A program made the translations under genes and the position numbers. Below the pieces are notes generated by a model, which searched no databases, was not told the DNA's origin, and saw only the letters and a program-made list of their open reading frames with translations. 64,000 nt of DNA. It comes from Raphanus sativus (Eukaryota; Streptophyta; Magnoliopsida; Brassicales; Brassicaceae). Location: NCBI RefSeq assembly GCF_000801105.2, contig NC_079519.1, positions 34,137,288 to 34,201,287 of the forward strand. Reading direction: 5' to 3'. Positions 22,539 to 33,603 of the stretch are shown here, piece by piece. Position 1 is the first letter of the stretch. Each line of letters starts with the position of its first letter.

Positions 22539-22611
22539 GCTTTCATTGGGAGTTGAACTCAAGACCTCCCGCTTACTAAACGGGTGCTCTAACCAACTGA
22601 GCTATGAAAGC
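22539..22611 (-). tRNA. tRNA-Thr (AGT)
   Basis: 73-nt cloverleaf on the minus strand. The acceptor stem is GCTTTCA/TGAAAGC, the D stem GCTC/GAGC around AGTTGGTTA, and the anticodon stem CCCGT/GCGGG with loop TTAGTAA, so the anticodon is AGT (reads ACT threonine codons). The T arm is TTGAG-TTCAACT-CCCAA, which has one A-C mismatch where a pair is normal. No intron. No CCA is encoded, as expected for a nuclear gene. Runs of T follow downstream on the minus strand (about 22513-22525). Confidence 0.95.
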
Positions 22612-24840
22612 TTTTTGTTTGAAACTATTTTACAAGAAAAATCATTTGTTTAAGAAAAAAAATAAGCAATTCTATAAGAAATGATATTAAGAAAGAATCG
22701 GCTGGAATTTCCAGATATATTCAATTAGGACGATAAATATAAACACTGCTATTGTTTTTCTTTGTAAACGTCTAAATGCTATTTATTTTGCGGATAGTAT
22801 TATGAAATTTGAAAAATCAAAGTGTCAAAACACCGTTCAAGTAACATTACACTACATATGGAATATTTTTTCGATTAGATATTTAAATAATATGTTTGGG
22901 TAGTTTTTTTTTATTTGAGAAACAAGAAAGAGATCACTATACATCAAAGAATTTTATATCCTTGTTTCTTTGTAGAGTTGATGAATGATTTGTTTCTAGT
23001 TTCTCAAAGAAAATAAAAAATGATACTTAGTAATGCATATATACAAAAAAAAATCATAGAATTTCAGAACTAACTGAATATAAATAAAAAATATTTCAGA
23101 TGATGTGGATAAAGAATATTGTGTGTGTCTAACGTTGTCTAGAACGTTCATTGTAAGACTTTTTACAAAGTTCATAACACCACAATCTGCAACATAAAAT
23201 ATTTAAACATCTACAAAAAAAAAGAATAAACAAAAGTGTAAAACATAATAAATCGTTTAGCATTATGAAATATTTTTAATGGCTAGTATTGATTGGTAAT
23301 ATTGGGATAATCAAGGGAGAAGAGATATATGAATGATACCTTTTATGGAAAGAAAAATATTATTTTTTGAGAACTAGTATAACGTTATATCTTTCTATTT
23401 CTAGCTTCATCCAAAATCATTTCAAAATAAATCCCGGAGCTGTTATTCCATCAATGATTAAAAATCAATTGTCTATGTCTTTTAACCAATTAAAATTTAA
23501 AACTTAAAAGATCATTTTAGATGGTGAATTCTAAAATTTTTGTAGGATGCTTTGAATTTTGATTTCTGTAATTTGTTGATAAGAATCCACAACAAATCAT
23601 TTAGTCATTTGAAATCACTTTTAAATACAAAAATTAAATACAAAAATTAAAATTTTTTGAAGTTAAATAATAATAGATTTTTTTAAAATGGTTTTGAATC
23701 ATTCATTAAATAAAACCAGATATCAAATATTTTTTTAAAATATCATATTCAATAACACTAGATTTTTTAAAATATAATTTAAAATAGTAATGGTAAATTT
23801 TGCTTAGATTTAAATTATATTAAAAGAATAACATTACCTCCAATTATCTATGCGCAACTTTATTTACCTTGCCGTCAAATATTTACTTTTCAAAAATTTA
23901 CAATATCAAAATCTAGCATTTCTTTTTTATTTGTTTTTTTCTTTTAAACTTAAAAAGAATTAAATTCGGGTCAATGATGACACAAGCCTAATCTCCGAGT
24001 GGAAGTACAGCCCACGGATAGACCCTCTCTTGGACATTCAAATGAGCCATCCGTGTGGTCGGTGGAGTTTAAACCCGGGTTCACCTTATTGGGTTTTTTA
24101 AATCCTTCAAAGACATTCAAATGAGCCGAAAACAATAGCTCATATCCGTGTGGCCAGTGGAATTTGAACCCGAATTCACCTTATTGGTTTTTTTAAATCC
24201 TTCAATCGCCACTATACCACTACCACCGGTTATCAGTGAAATATTAAATAACACGTGTAGATTGTCATTAAAACCACAAATGTGTACATAGTGTACACAC
24301 ACTGAGAATTTAATACCAACAAAAGTTCATTATTTTCTTTTCTCAAATCAAAAATTCATTCCTAATAATGCTATTTGATTTTCTGATATATTATTAAAAA
24401 TGAAAAACAGATATCATATTAACACACATAAACAATACCTGAAATTACATGCATCAAGATCGTAGTCAAAAAAAATTCAGAAAATATTATGCTAAAAAAG
24501 TTCAGAAAAATAAAAAAAGTAATATAACATACAAAAGAGTCTTGAAAAAGGCAAGAAATAGCATATCTTAAAAGAAAATTTAAAAGGAGGAAAAAAAATG
24601 GAAATGTAGTTCTGCGCGTGAGATTGGATTACGATCCTATAAAATCTGTTAAACACAATTATTTGGTACAATAATTTTGCATTTTACCAGCTGTTTCTTT
24701 CTCACTAATTTTCCATTTTTATAGCTTCTTTTTTCTCTTCGCCAATACTTAACTTTCTTCAACAACGCTTTTTCTATTAAACCCTAAAAACACTGTCGAG
24801 GGTTTTGCGTTACTTTGCTTAATTACTTCTCTCCCACGTA
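22612..24840. other. AT-rich intergenic region
   Basis: No gene. It is very AT-rich, with degenerate MITE-like sequence around 23480-23800. A duplicated block at 24033-24205 is listed separately. The last 150 bases are the leader and promoter of the DUF1005 gene. Confidence 0.5.
24033..24205. repeat. Two-copy direct repeat in spacer
   Basis: Units start at gacattcaaatgagcc (24033 and 24112). Each contains tccgtgtgg, a ggtggagttt/agtggaattt block with aaaccc/gaaccc, ttcaccttattgg and a final aaatccttcaa. Part looks like a tRNA-derived B-box (ttgaaccc), so a decayed SINE or transposon fragment is possible. Not assignable. Confidence 0.5.
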
Positions 24841-26265
24841 ATGGATCCGTGCACTTTCGTACGTATTACCGTCGGAAACTTGGTTGTTAGGGCATCACCG
24901 TCTGTTTCGGAGGCAGCACCTGGTAACTGGTTCTGTAAGATCAAATTAAAGAGTTTCCCACGCCAAGTCGTTGCTGTTCCCGTTCTGTTCCGAACCGAAT
25001 CAGAATCCCAGTCCCGGTTGTGCTCCGGTGATGCGTCAGCCGTCGCTGCTCGCTTCACTCTAAGCAAGGCTCAGATCGAATGGTCTATTTTGAAGCCTGA
25101 ACGGAGTGTCCTCTCCGTCGAGGTTTATTCCCCTGTTCCGTCGTGTGGTCTCCTCGTCCCTTCTCTGGGTGAGAAACTGATTGGTCGTTTTAAGGTTTCG
25201 TTAGATTTGAAGACGGCGGAGACAAGGACGTGTTTGGCTCACCACGGCTGGGTTGAGTTGGGCGCTAATAACAAGAAGAATCCGGAACTCCACGTTAGCG
25301 TTCGGGTTGAACCCGACAGGAGATTTATGTTTGAGTTCGACCGCGAGCCCGAGTGTAGTCCCAAGATTTTTCTAATACATGGAAATATGAAACAAGCTGT
25401 TTTCACATGCACGTTTGGAATCAGAAACTCCCCAAGTCTTACAAGGTCAGTAACATTTCTCACTCTTTTTCATATGGTTATTATTAATTACTATATTATA
25501 TGGTTCGTACTGCTTATACTCTTATAGAATCACCAACTTTATAAAAATTTAATCATTCCATGTTAATTCTGCAGATCATTGTCCTTGACAACCGGTAAGA
25601 AACATACTTGGAGGGGAAGAAAAGGTTGGTCGATAACGATCCATGATCTCTCTGGCTCACCAGTAGCCATGGCTTCAATTGCCACACCTTTCGTACCGTC
25701 ACCCGGTTCCAAGCGCGTGTCTAAATCGAGCCCCGGCGCGTGGCTCATCCTCCGCCCTGATGGCTACATAATGAAGCCGTGGGGTCGTCTCGAGGCATGG
25801 CGTGAGTCTGGTCGCTCCTCTGACGTTCTCGGTTACCGGTTCCACCTGTTTCAAGATGACATCGCTACTGAAGTCTCCACATCGTCTTCGATCAGGACAA
25901 AACTCGGAGGGAGTTTTGTCATCGACGGAAACATCGCTGCCGCGGACGTCAACACGGCTGCTTCTTTGACACTGTCAGATGGAAGTTTTGATCTTTCGCT
26001 GAGTACAGGATCATTTAAAACCCGGTCAGGATGCGGGTCGGATTTCGGGTTTCTTCTACCGCAAGCGCAACAGAGCTTGGGGTTTGTGATGTCGACAAGG
26101 GTGGAAGCAGTTGAGAAACATAGCAGGCCTAAGGTGGAAGTAGGGGAGAAGTACGTTAAATGCGTGGAGGATGCGGCGGCGCACGTGGCTTTAGCAGCGG
26201 CGGTGGATTTAAGTATGGATGCTTGTAGACTGTTCTCTCACAAGATAAGAAAAGAGCTGAGATAG
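24841..26265 (+). CDS. DUF1005 family protein
   Basis: Two exons (24841-25445, 25575-26265) encode 431 residues. The first starts MDPCTFVRITVGNLVV, the conserved opening of plant DUF1005 proteins. The junction ACA-AG|A-TCA restores Leu-Thr-Arg-Ser-Leu. The C-terminal half has the conserved GKKHTWRGRKGWSITIHDLS and GAWLILRPDG segments and ends with a helical VEDAAAHVALAAAVDLSMDA stretch. The function is not known to me; the N-terminal part reads like a C2-type beta sandwich (inference only). GC content is higher than in the surroundings. I do not recall a DUF1005 gene at this place in A. thaliana, so it may be an insertion or differential loss. Confidence 0.9.
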
Positions 26266-27276
26266 CCAAGAGTTCGTTTGAAGTTTATTGCTTTTATGAT
26301 TAGTTGTCTTTTTCCACTGGAGTAATTTTTGTTTCTTGTGGAAAAAGTTAAAAGGAAAGTGTTTTTGGAATTTTATGTTAAATGTTAAGACTTTGGATTT
26401 GTAGAGTCCAAAAGGTTAATCATGTCTGCAATTATTTTCAAACAAGTTCCTTACTTCATAGTTTCATCTTGAGACGATCATTTCCTTTAATTGTTTGTGG
26501 TCTCTGTTTTCATCTTTGTGGTCTCTGTTTCTTTTTTCCATCATAAGTCGGTTGACTTGAACATTTTAATAAAAGTACTCATCGACCCAAAAAAAAAAGA
26601 AACTGATTTCACACAAATGTGAAATGTAGGGATAGACAAACGTTTCTATTTGTGTTACTGTGTTATACATAGTATTGGTAGGTATTTTGAGACGATTACT
26701 AAAGAAAAATAGTTAGTAAAGGCGATGCCTGCACCGCTAACATCGGAGAGCATACAGAGAGTTAGAACTTCGATGTCTGCACCCGAGAGAAAAACCCTCC
26801 CGCACTTGAAACCTCATATTCTTCTTAATATCCAGTCAGTTTGTTATGTGACAAAAGGAACTAATTGGATTGTACATTAACCAACCGAACAAGAAAAAAA
26901 AAAGAATTTGCAAGGGCAAGTCAAACTCGATATTAATAAACCAGAGCCTGAATTAAGCTCAATCCAAAATAATATTACCAGCTACGATTGTTTGAAATTA
27001 TGTTTATGTCTAACACAACCTTACCGAACAGAGGTTGGGTATGTGAATGTGAGGAAGCAAAAAGACCAGACGTTAGAAGCATAAAAAACCATATCTTGGC
27101 CGTTGCCCTAAAACCTTGAGATTAATCATCATTTGGAAATAATTTTATTGGATACGGTAGAAACATTTTATTCAAAAGTAAAATAAAAGACATGACGTCA
27201 TAATCAACCACAAATTAACATCACAACCGCAAAGTAGAAAACCAAATGGAACTACAAGCAAACTCTTAACTAAAGT
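26266..27276. other. Intergenic, terpene synthase 3' flank
   Basis: No gene seen. From about 26990 onward the sequence (ttgaaattatgttta, gaggttgggtatgtgaatg) is repeated at 32272 onward, marking one boundary of the terpene-synthase duplication. Confidence 0.5.
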
Positions 27277-29519
27277 CTAAAGATGTATTGGATCAACAAG
27301 CAAAGCAGTGAGATAATCCTTTAGTTTTCCTTCACGGTGATTGTAGACATCATCCGACGTATAGAGAATATTCACCATGCGTCCAAAATTGACGACTTGC
27401 GATAGAACGGGACGTGAAATGTTGGTTGTCATTAAGCATTCTTCGTTTACAATCTTGTTGATATCTCCAATCATCGTATGCAATTCCCTACTTGCCGCTT
27501 CTTTCGTGACTCCATGTTGAATCATGTAATAGTTAAGTGCATTTGCAGTGTACCCTTTATTCATATCCTCCTGATAATACCACGACCCAATTAGGTATCC
27601 AAACTAAATCAATGATTAACCTTAACCTTTCTAATTATAATGTGTACCTCAAAATCCATAATATCATCTATGAGACGCGCCTTATTGGCTAGATATCGGA
27701 CAGACTTTGGTCTAGATAGTAGCCATTCAAAATCTTCCTTCTTACTGATCTTTCCAAGTCCCATAATAGAACATGCCATGGTTGCATACGAACCAATCTC
27801 AGCCCCACCAGCCTCTACATATTCATCAAAGCTAGGCATTTGACCTGCTCTTGCCCATTTGATAAGGTCAAGGTTTGCTCTCCCGGCTATCTTTAACTGC
27901 TTACACCAATTTTTCAATATCTTACACAACTTAATTACCATCCAATGAATATGGATTTGGTCATTACGATTAACTAAGGTGTTGAAAGTAATCACCTCTT
28001 CTATCATCTTCTCCAACACAAAGGATCTTCCTTGTGACTTCAATATTTCTTCATACTCTTTATAAAGATACATCGCAAATTCGAGGGCAGTCTTCATGTG
28101 ACCTTGAAGATTTTCCGTGTACTCGGAATCCCATCTGTTACAAATACAATATAAAATGATTATTATTTTTTCTAATGCAACCGAGTAGATGTTCTCAAGG
28201 TGTATACCTTTCCAGACAATTAACCATGCTCTCAACTTCAGGAATTGAACCAGAAGTATCGCACGCATCGTCAAAAAAGGTGAACATTAAGAAAAACTTA
28301 GCTAACATAATTCTCCCAAGTGAAAATTGTGGCTCAAAATATATCATCAGTCCCGTAAACCAACACTCGATTGTTCTTTCTCTGAAGCCAGGTGGGAGGT
28401 TCTCTGTATAGTCTAGTCCCCTCCACCACCTGCAAAAACATACAAAAAAATATTATTTACTTACAAATAGTCCTAGATAGCTCTACTAGAAGAAAACATA
28501 TTCGTTCACACACTTAGTGATAATTTTTAATTCTTGAATGTAATGAAGCTGCAAAGACTTTAGATTAAGCTTGGCTAGCTTGAGTATTGTGTCATCGTGG
28601 TCCTTTTCTTCCTCATAGAAAGAAAGATACTCTCTTGCCACCAGAACCTGCCCTTTCTGGTGCTGAGGTATGTAAAGAGCATTTTGTATATGCATTAAAA
28701 TATGTGGAGGGCTCGCTCTGCTAACTGTAGCTAGTGGCTCCAAATAGTCCAATGTAAAGGGCAACGCTTCATCCAATATATGATCTGTCGTTGTCCTGAA
28801 GTGCACTGCTTCGTAGAAGCTTAGCATACCCTTGACATCTTCTAATAAACTTTCTTTAAATTTACCATCGTTTCTTTTGAATCTATTGAAAACATCTACA
28901 CAGAAAAAAAAAATATTTCAGTTTCAAAAAAAAAAAAAAAAAAAATTCTATTTTCAATATATAACGTACACATTTGTAACTCATACTGGAATTCATATAA
29001 GATATTACTTACCAGACAGCATATTATGACCATATGTTCTAAAAACCCGAAACATGATGGAGACTGTGTACAGATCATTTTCATCTGTGATCAGTTCATC
29101 TATCTTCTCGAAAGCATATTTCAGGGTCTCCACGATCTCCTTCTCAAAAATATAAGCGAGACCAAGACTGTCCAGAACATGAATCGAAAGAATGTTCCTC
29201 TTCATTGCGTCTTTGTCTCTTGAAGAAAACGTGAATATGTTTTTCCTTACTTTAGGCTTTAGTACTTCCATCTCTCTTGCAAGCACAGCAAAATCCTGAA
29301 AGTTAATACAAGTCAAAGATATATCATTTAAGGAATAATGCCTGCCTGTATATATATATGTTTACTCAAAAAGATAATATAGATATGCTTTGTCCCAGTA
29401 TATTTATAAATGGACTCACTGAATCGGTGATGGAGATATTGAGAAAGTGATCACCCCATTGAGAGGGTAGCAATTTTGAAAATTTTATGTAGCTTTTCTG
29501 ATCTATCTTTACTACTTCC

Positions 29520-29521
<2 letters not shown>
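27277..29521 (-). CDS. Sesquiterpene synthase-like class I terpene synthase (TPS-a type)
   Basis: Seven coding exons (29420-29521, 29013-29295, 28514-28895, 28208-28429, 27996-28134, 27648-27896, 27277-27570) give 556 residues, the classic seven-exon TPS layout. It has no plastid transit peptide; PSQWGDHFL is near the start, so it is probably a cytosolic enzyme acting on farnesyl diphosphate. The RxR motif is R272-E-R274 and the metal-binding DDxxD is D309-D-A-C-D313. The second metal motif is at 453-461 (DDIMDFEED), with Asp where Ser/Thr and Glu are usual. All frames are open and splice sites canonical. Best match by memory is the At5g44630 sesquiterpene synthase. The product cannot be predicted. 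Confidence 0.93.
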
Positions 29522-29557
<36 letters not shown>

Positions 29558-29558
29558 C
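29522..29558. repeat. (TA)n(GA)n microsatellite abutting the TPS start codon
   Basis: A TA run (29521-29540) followed by a GA run (29541-29558) directly precedes the ATG on the minus strand. The terpene-synthase leader therefore reads (CT)n(AT)n immediately before the start codon. Slippage here would change leader length. Confidence 0.85.
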
Positions 29559-32271
29559 TGACAGTGGTGCAGAACTTGTCAGAGGACAGCCATATATATA
29601 TAGGACGGAATGAGAGTTGATGGCAAGTCGATATATGTGTATATAAACATGCTCAAGTATTAAAATTATTTTGGTAAACAAAAGAGTATTAAAATTAAAT
29701 CGGATAATACAATACCTACTTGTTTGTGTGTTTTTTTTTTCACCAGGTAATAGAATACAAAACTTTATCATGATAAATCCTTCAAAAAATAAATCTGGAA
29801 GCAAGACGAGATATGATTGCGAAGAATTAAGAACTTGCGACTACAATAACTATTGGTTAAAAACTAACTAGTGGATTTCATGTTAATGCCCCTTGTGTTA
29901 CGGGACAGATCGGATATCCGAGGTATTTTAAGGTATTCGGATCCGGATTATTATCCGACAGATCCATGTTTTTATTATCTTTATCCGGATCTGGGGTTCT
30001 CAGATATCCGGATGTCGGATATCCTTCTAAAAATTGTAATATCCAACGGATATCCAAATCCGGATTTGGATCCTTAAAATAAATAAAAATAATTTAAAAT
30101 ATATAAAATATTAACAATAATTTAAAAATAAAAGTATATATAATATTTTTAGTTACATCTATGTTTACTATTACGAATTTTGTATAATTTATATATAATA
30201 TATATATATATGTATATATATATAGAAAAAATTAGTTTTTATATATATGTTCCTATTTTTGAAATAATTATCGATAAAAATTATGGATCCAGATATTCGT
30301 ACTAAAAACAAGATATCGGGATTCAAATTCGGTTTGGACGGATCCAATATTTTACTATCCGGATTCGAATTCCACCCTTCTGGATATATAGATTTTTGGA
30401 ACGGATCCAGATCATATCTCAGATCGAATCTGAATCTCGAATAATAAATCTCAAGCCTACCTTATATATCTGTTCTAATTATTTAAAATTTCTTTGTAAA
30501 ATTTATTCTAAAATTTTAGAATTTCTGTAGAGAAAATTGTAATGCTCTGATTGCTCTCTAAGATTTTGGTTTTAATAATTTCTTTAATATTGTTTGAGAA
30601 ATAAATATTTACGTTATTTTAAATATTTTAACTATAGATGTATTCTTAATAAATTTAACATTACACCTAATTATCATTATATTTTCCCTATTAACTATGT
30701 TAATGCTTTTTCCAAAAAAAAACTGTATTAATGCTACCAACATGTATACTCGTGTAATTGATTAATTAATAATTGATAAATGGTTGTCTAGTAAATATAT
30801 TCGCACGGTCAAATGTTGTATTGGGTGGCCTTTTCTACCTTAACAATAATATTTGTTCTTTCCACAATTTAAACATTTTAGAAAAGCTGTAATCGGTGTA
30901 CAAGAAAAAGAAAAGAAAAGCTGTAATCAAAAACGCATTTGAGGAAGCAAGAAAAAAATGCAATCTGTTAGAAAAAAAAGAATAAAAATGCAACCAGATG
31001 AAATTTTTAGTTTCTGTCAAGACAAATAAAGTTTAAAAAACATATCCTTTTAATGTGTTCCACTTTCTTGTGGTTAGTGATGTAGCAAAAAAGTTACTAT
31101 CTCTGAAATCCTTGTATCATTTCAACTTTTTAGAAGTCTTAATATTTTTTCTTTGGACACTTCATTTCCTTTTTTGGAATAAGTACAAGGAAGTAGGTCA
31201 GGAACCCTTTTTCAAAAAAAAGTAGGTCAGGAACCGATAGTATGTCTTATTGCTTCATCAACTATTACAACATTATTCTTCTTTTGGATAACTCGAAAGA
31301 TGGTAGACGGGACTCAAGGGAGTAGGCCAGAGAACCGATGGCTATATTATATATCCACGCGGTTGAAAAGTCTCATTTCTTCTCCATTACAACATTATAT
31401 TTTATTCATATAATTATTCTTTTGCATAACTGGAAAAATAGTAGAAGAGAGTAGGTAGGAGAACCGATGGCTATGATAATAAATCCACAAGGTTGACTGT
31501 CTCATTTCTTTTAAAAGTTATGAATATTATGATGTTAATTATAAAAATTATAAAATTTAATTGTTTTATAAAGTTTATTTGCTCTCTAAATTGTATTTGG
31601 TCTCCAGACTAAATTTTTTATTGTATTTTTATATAAAAACTCATTGTTCATAGAATACTATACACTAATTTATTATTTTCTTAATAACACGTTATTACCA
31701 TAAAACTCTAGAAATTTTAAACTATAAAATGTATAAATTTTTATTTTGTGTTATATTCTTAATTCTGCTCAATTTTTCTCTAGATCATGTTTATTATGGA
31801 TTCATAGATTGTAAAAATAGATTTACTTTTGTCGATATCTAACTGAAATATTGTTTATCAATTTTCAGTTGATTGAGTTTAAAAGTTTTTAGTCAACAAT
31901 ATTGATTTGGTCCTGTTCCAAATCTTGTCGACTGATTAGCATAGTCAAAGTTCACGACTGCATATTAATAATGTTTCTTTTCATATGGCTGTTATATTTT
32001 AATGATTAATATTTTAAAGCATATTAATTTATTAACTTACAAATGCTACGGCTGCATTGTTAATATTGTTATAGAACTTACGGATGTTTTAGTTCTATGG
32101 CTGGCACAAATATAACTGTTACTGATATATGATAATTAGTAAGAGCAGCTTATCTTTTGTTTAAAAAAGCAATATTAGACATGAAAAGGCATCATATAGA
32201 CATGAGAAAATTACACGCCTGCATATCTTATATAAAAATATATTTATGTCTTTTTACAAGCTAAGATTCTT
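29559..32271. other. Repeat-rich intergenic region
   Basis: No gene. 29900-30430 is a decayed repeat with many ggatatcc/ggatccgg palindromic motifs, typical of transposon debris. 31190-31512 holds repeated blocks (listed separately). The rest is AT-rich without visible structure. Confidence 0.5.
31190..31512. repeat. Diverged repeat blocks (gtaggtcaggaacc / agaaccgatggctat)
   Basis: Related blocks start near 31191, 31220, 31318 and 31447. The last two share agtagg, agaaccgatggctat, aaatccac or atatccac, ggttga and gtctcatttctt. A weaker relative (gatcgatggctatgataata, gtctcatt) occurs near 36959. Low-copy local repeat of unknown origin. Confidence 0.55.
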
Positions 32272-32965
32272 TGAAATTATGTTTAGAGGTTGGGTATGTG
32301 AATGTGAGGAAGCAAAAAGCCCAGACGTTAGAAGCATAAAAAAACATATCTTGGCCGTTGCCCTAAGACCTTGAGTTTAATCATTTGGAAATAATTTTAT
32401 TGGATACGGTAGAAACATTTTATCAAAGTAAAAAAAAAAAAGACACGACGTCAAAATCAACCACAAATTAACATCACAACCGCAAAGTAGAAAACCAAAC
32501 GGACTACAAGCAAACTCTTATCTAAAGATGTATTGGATCAACAAGCAAAGCGGTGAGATAATCCTTTAGTTTTCCTTCACGGTGATTGTAGACATCATCC
32601 GACGTATAGAGAACATTCACCATGCGTCCAAAATTGACGACTTGCGATAGAACGGGACGTGAAATGTTGGTTGTCATTAAGCATTCTTCGTTTACAATCT
32701 TGTCGATATCTCCAATCATCGTATGCAATTCTCTACTTGCCTCTTCTTTCGTGACTCCATGTTGAATCATGTAATAGTTTAGTGCATCTGCAGTGTACCC
32801 TTTATTCATATCATCCTGATAATACCACGACCCAATTAGGTATCAAAACTAAATCATTGATTAACCTTAACCTTTCTAATTATAATGTGTACCTCAAAAT
32901 CCATAAATATCATCTATGAGACGCGCCTTATTGGTAGATATCTGACAGACTTTGGTCTAGATAGT

Positions 32966-32970
32966 AGCCA
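32966..32970 (+). repeat. Target site duplication, left
   Basis: agcca directly before the 5' LTR. The same five bases follow the 3' LTR at 36292-36296. Removing the element and one copy restores the exon-6 sequence seen in the intact gene (tagtagccattcaaaatc). Confidence 0.95.
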
Positions 32971-33532
32971 TGTAAGCTCAAGAACTTGGAGCTTGAGAAG
33001 CTGTTGCAGTGGTGAAGTTTTGGTTCGTGTACTTGTGTTACACACACATGATGGTGTGTGACACACGCTTCGAAGAATAAAAAGAAAATATCAAGATGTG
33101 ATGATATGGAATATTTCTATATATTTGGTTGACGAAATATGCATTAAAGGAGCGTGATTAGATCACAAATTTGAAGATTTGGTGATGCTAAAATATAGGA
33201 AATATTATATTAGATAATAGGAAAATATTATTTAATATATATTGTGGCTTTTTCCTAGAATTAGGGTTAGAGCTTTTGACGTTGTAATTCTCACGGAAAC
33301 ATAGCAGCAACTTTGGGGTTTCAGACAGTGAGTGATTTGTAGAGGTGATCAACAGGAGTTGGTTTCTCATAAGGGTAGATTAAGAATTGATCCGTGTCAA
33401 GCCGTGTGTGGCGTTGAGTAATTCGGATTTGACAAGTCTTTGTAAAAGATTGTTTCAGTGATTCTTAATAAGGAGATAATTGTTCTTGGAATTATTTTGT
33501 GCCGTCTGTTCTCGCTGTATCTCGAACTTAAA
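32971..33532 (+). repeat. 5' LTR
   Basis: Begins TGTAAGCTC and ends CTTAAA; the 3' LTR ends CTTACA, so the terminal CA has mutated here. It contains gtgttacacacacatgatgg and a following gtgtgacacacg, a small inverted motif that also recurs in the gag coding region. Confidence 0.95.
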
Positions 33533-33534
33533 AT

Positions 33535-33546
33535 TGGTATCAGAGC
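33535..33546 (+). promoter_or_regulatory. Primer-binding site (tRNA-iMet)
   Basis: TGGTATCAGAGC, the standard plant Copia-type primer-binding site complementary to the 3' end of initiator tRNA-Met, two bases after the LTR. Confidence 0.92.
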
Positions 33547-33603
33547 GGAACACCTAAACGAAGAAGACATCTTCGAACCAAGGTGAGATCCTGAGAAGAG
33601 AAT

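Noticed and set aside
29871..30077. Asp/Tyr/Pro-rich 68-residue frame
   Set aside because: Arises from palindromic ggatatcc/ggatccgg repeat debris rather than a gene.
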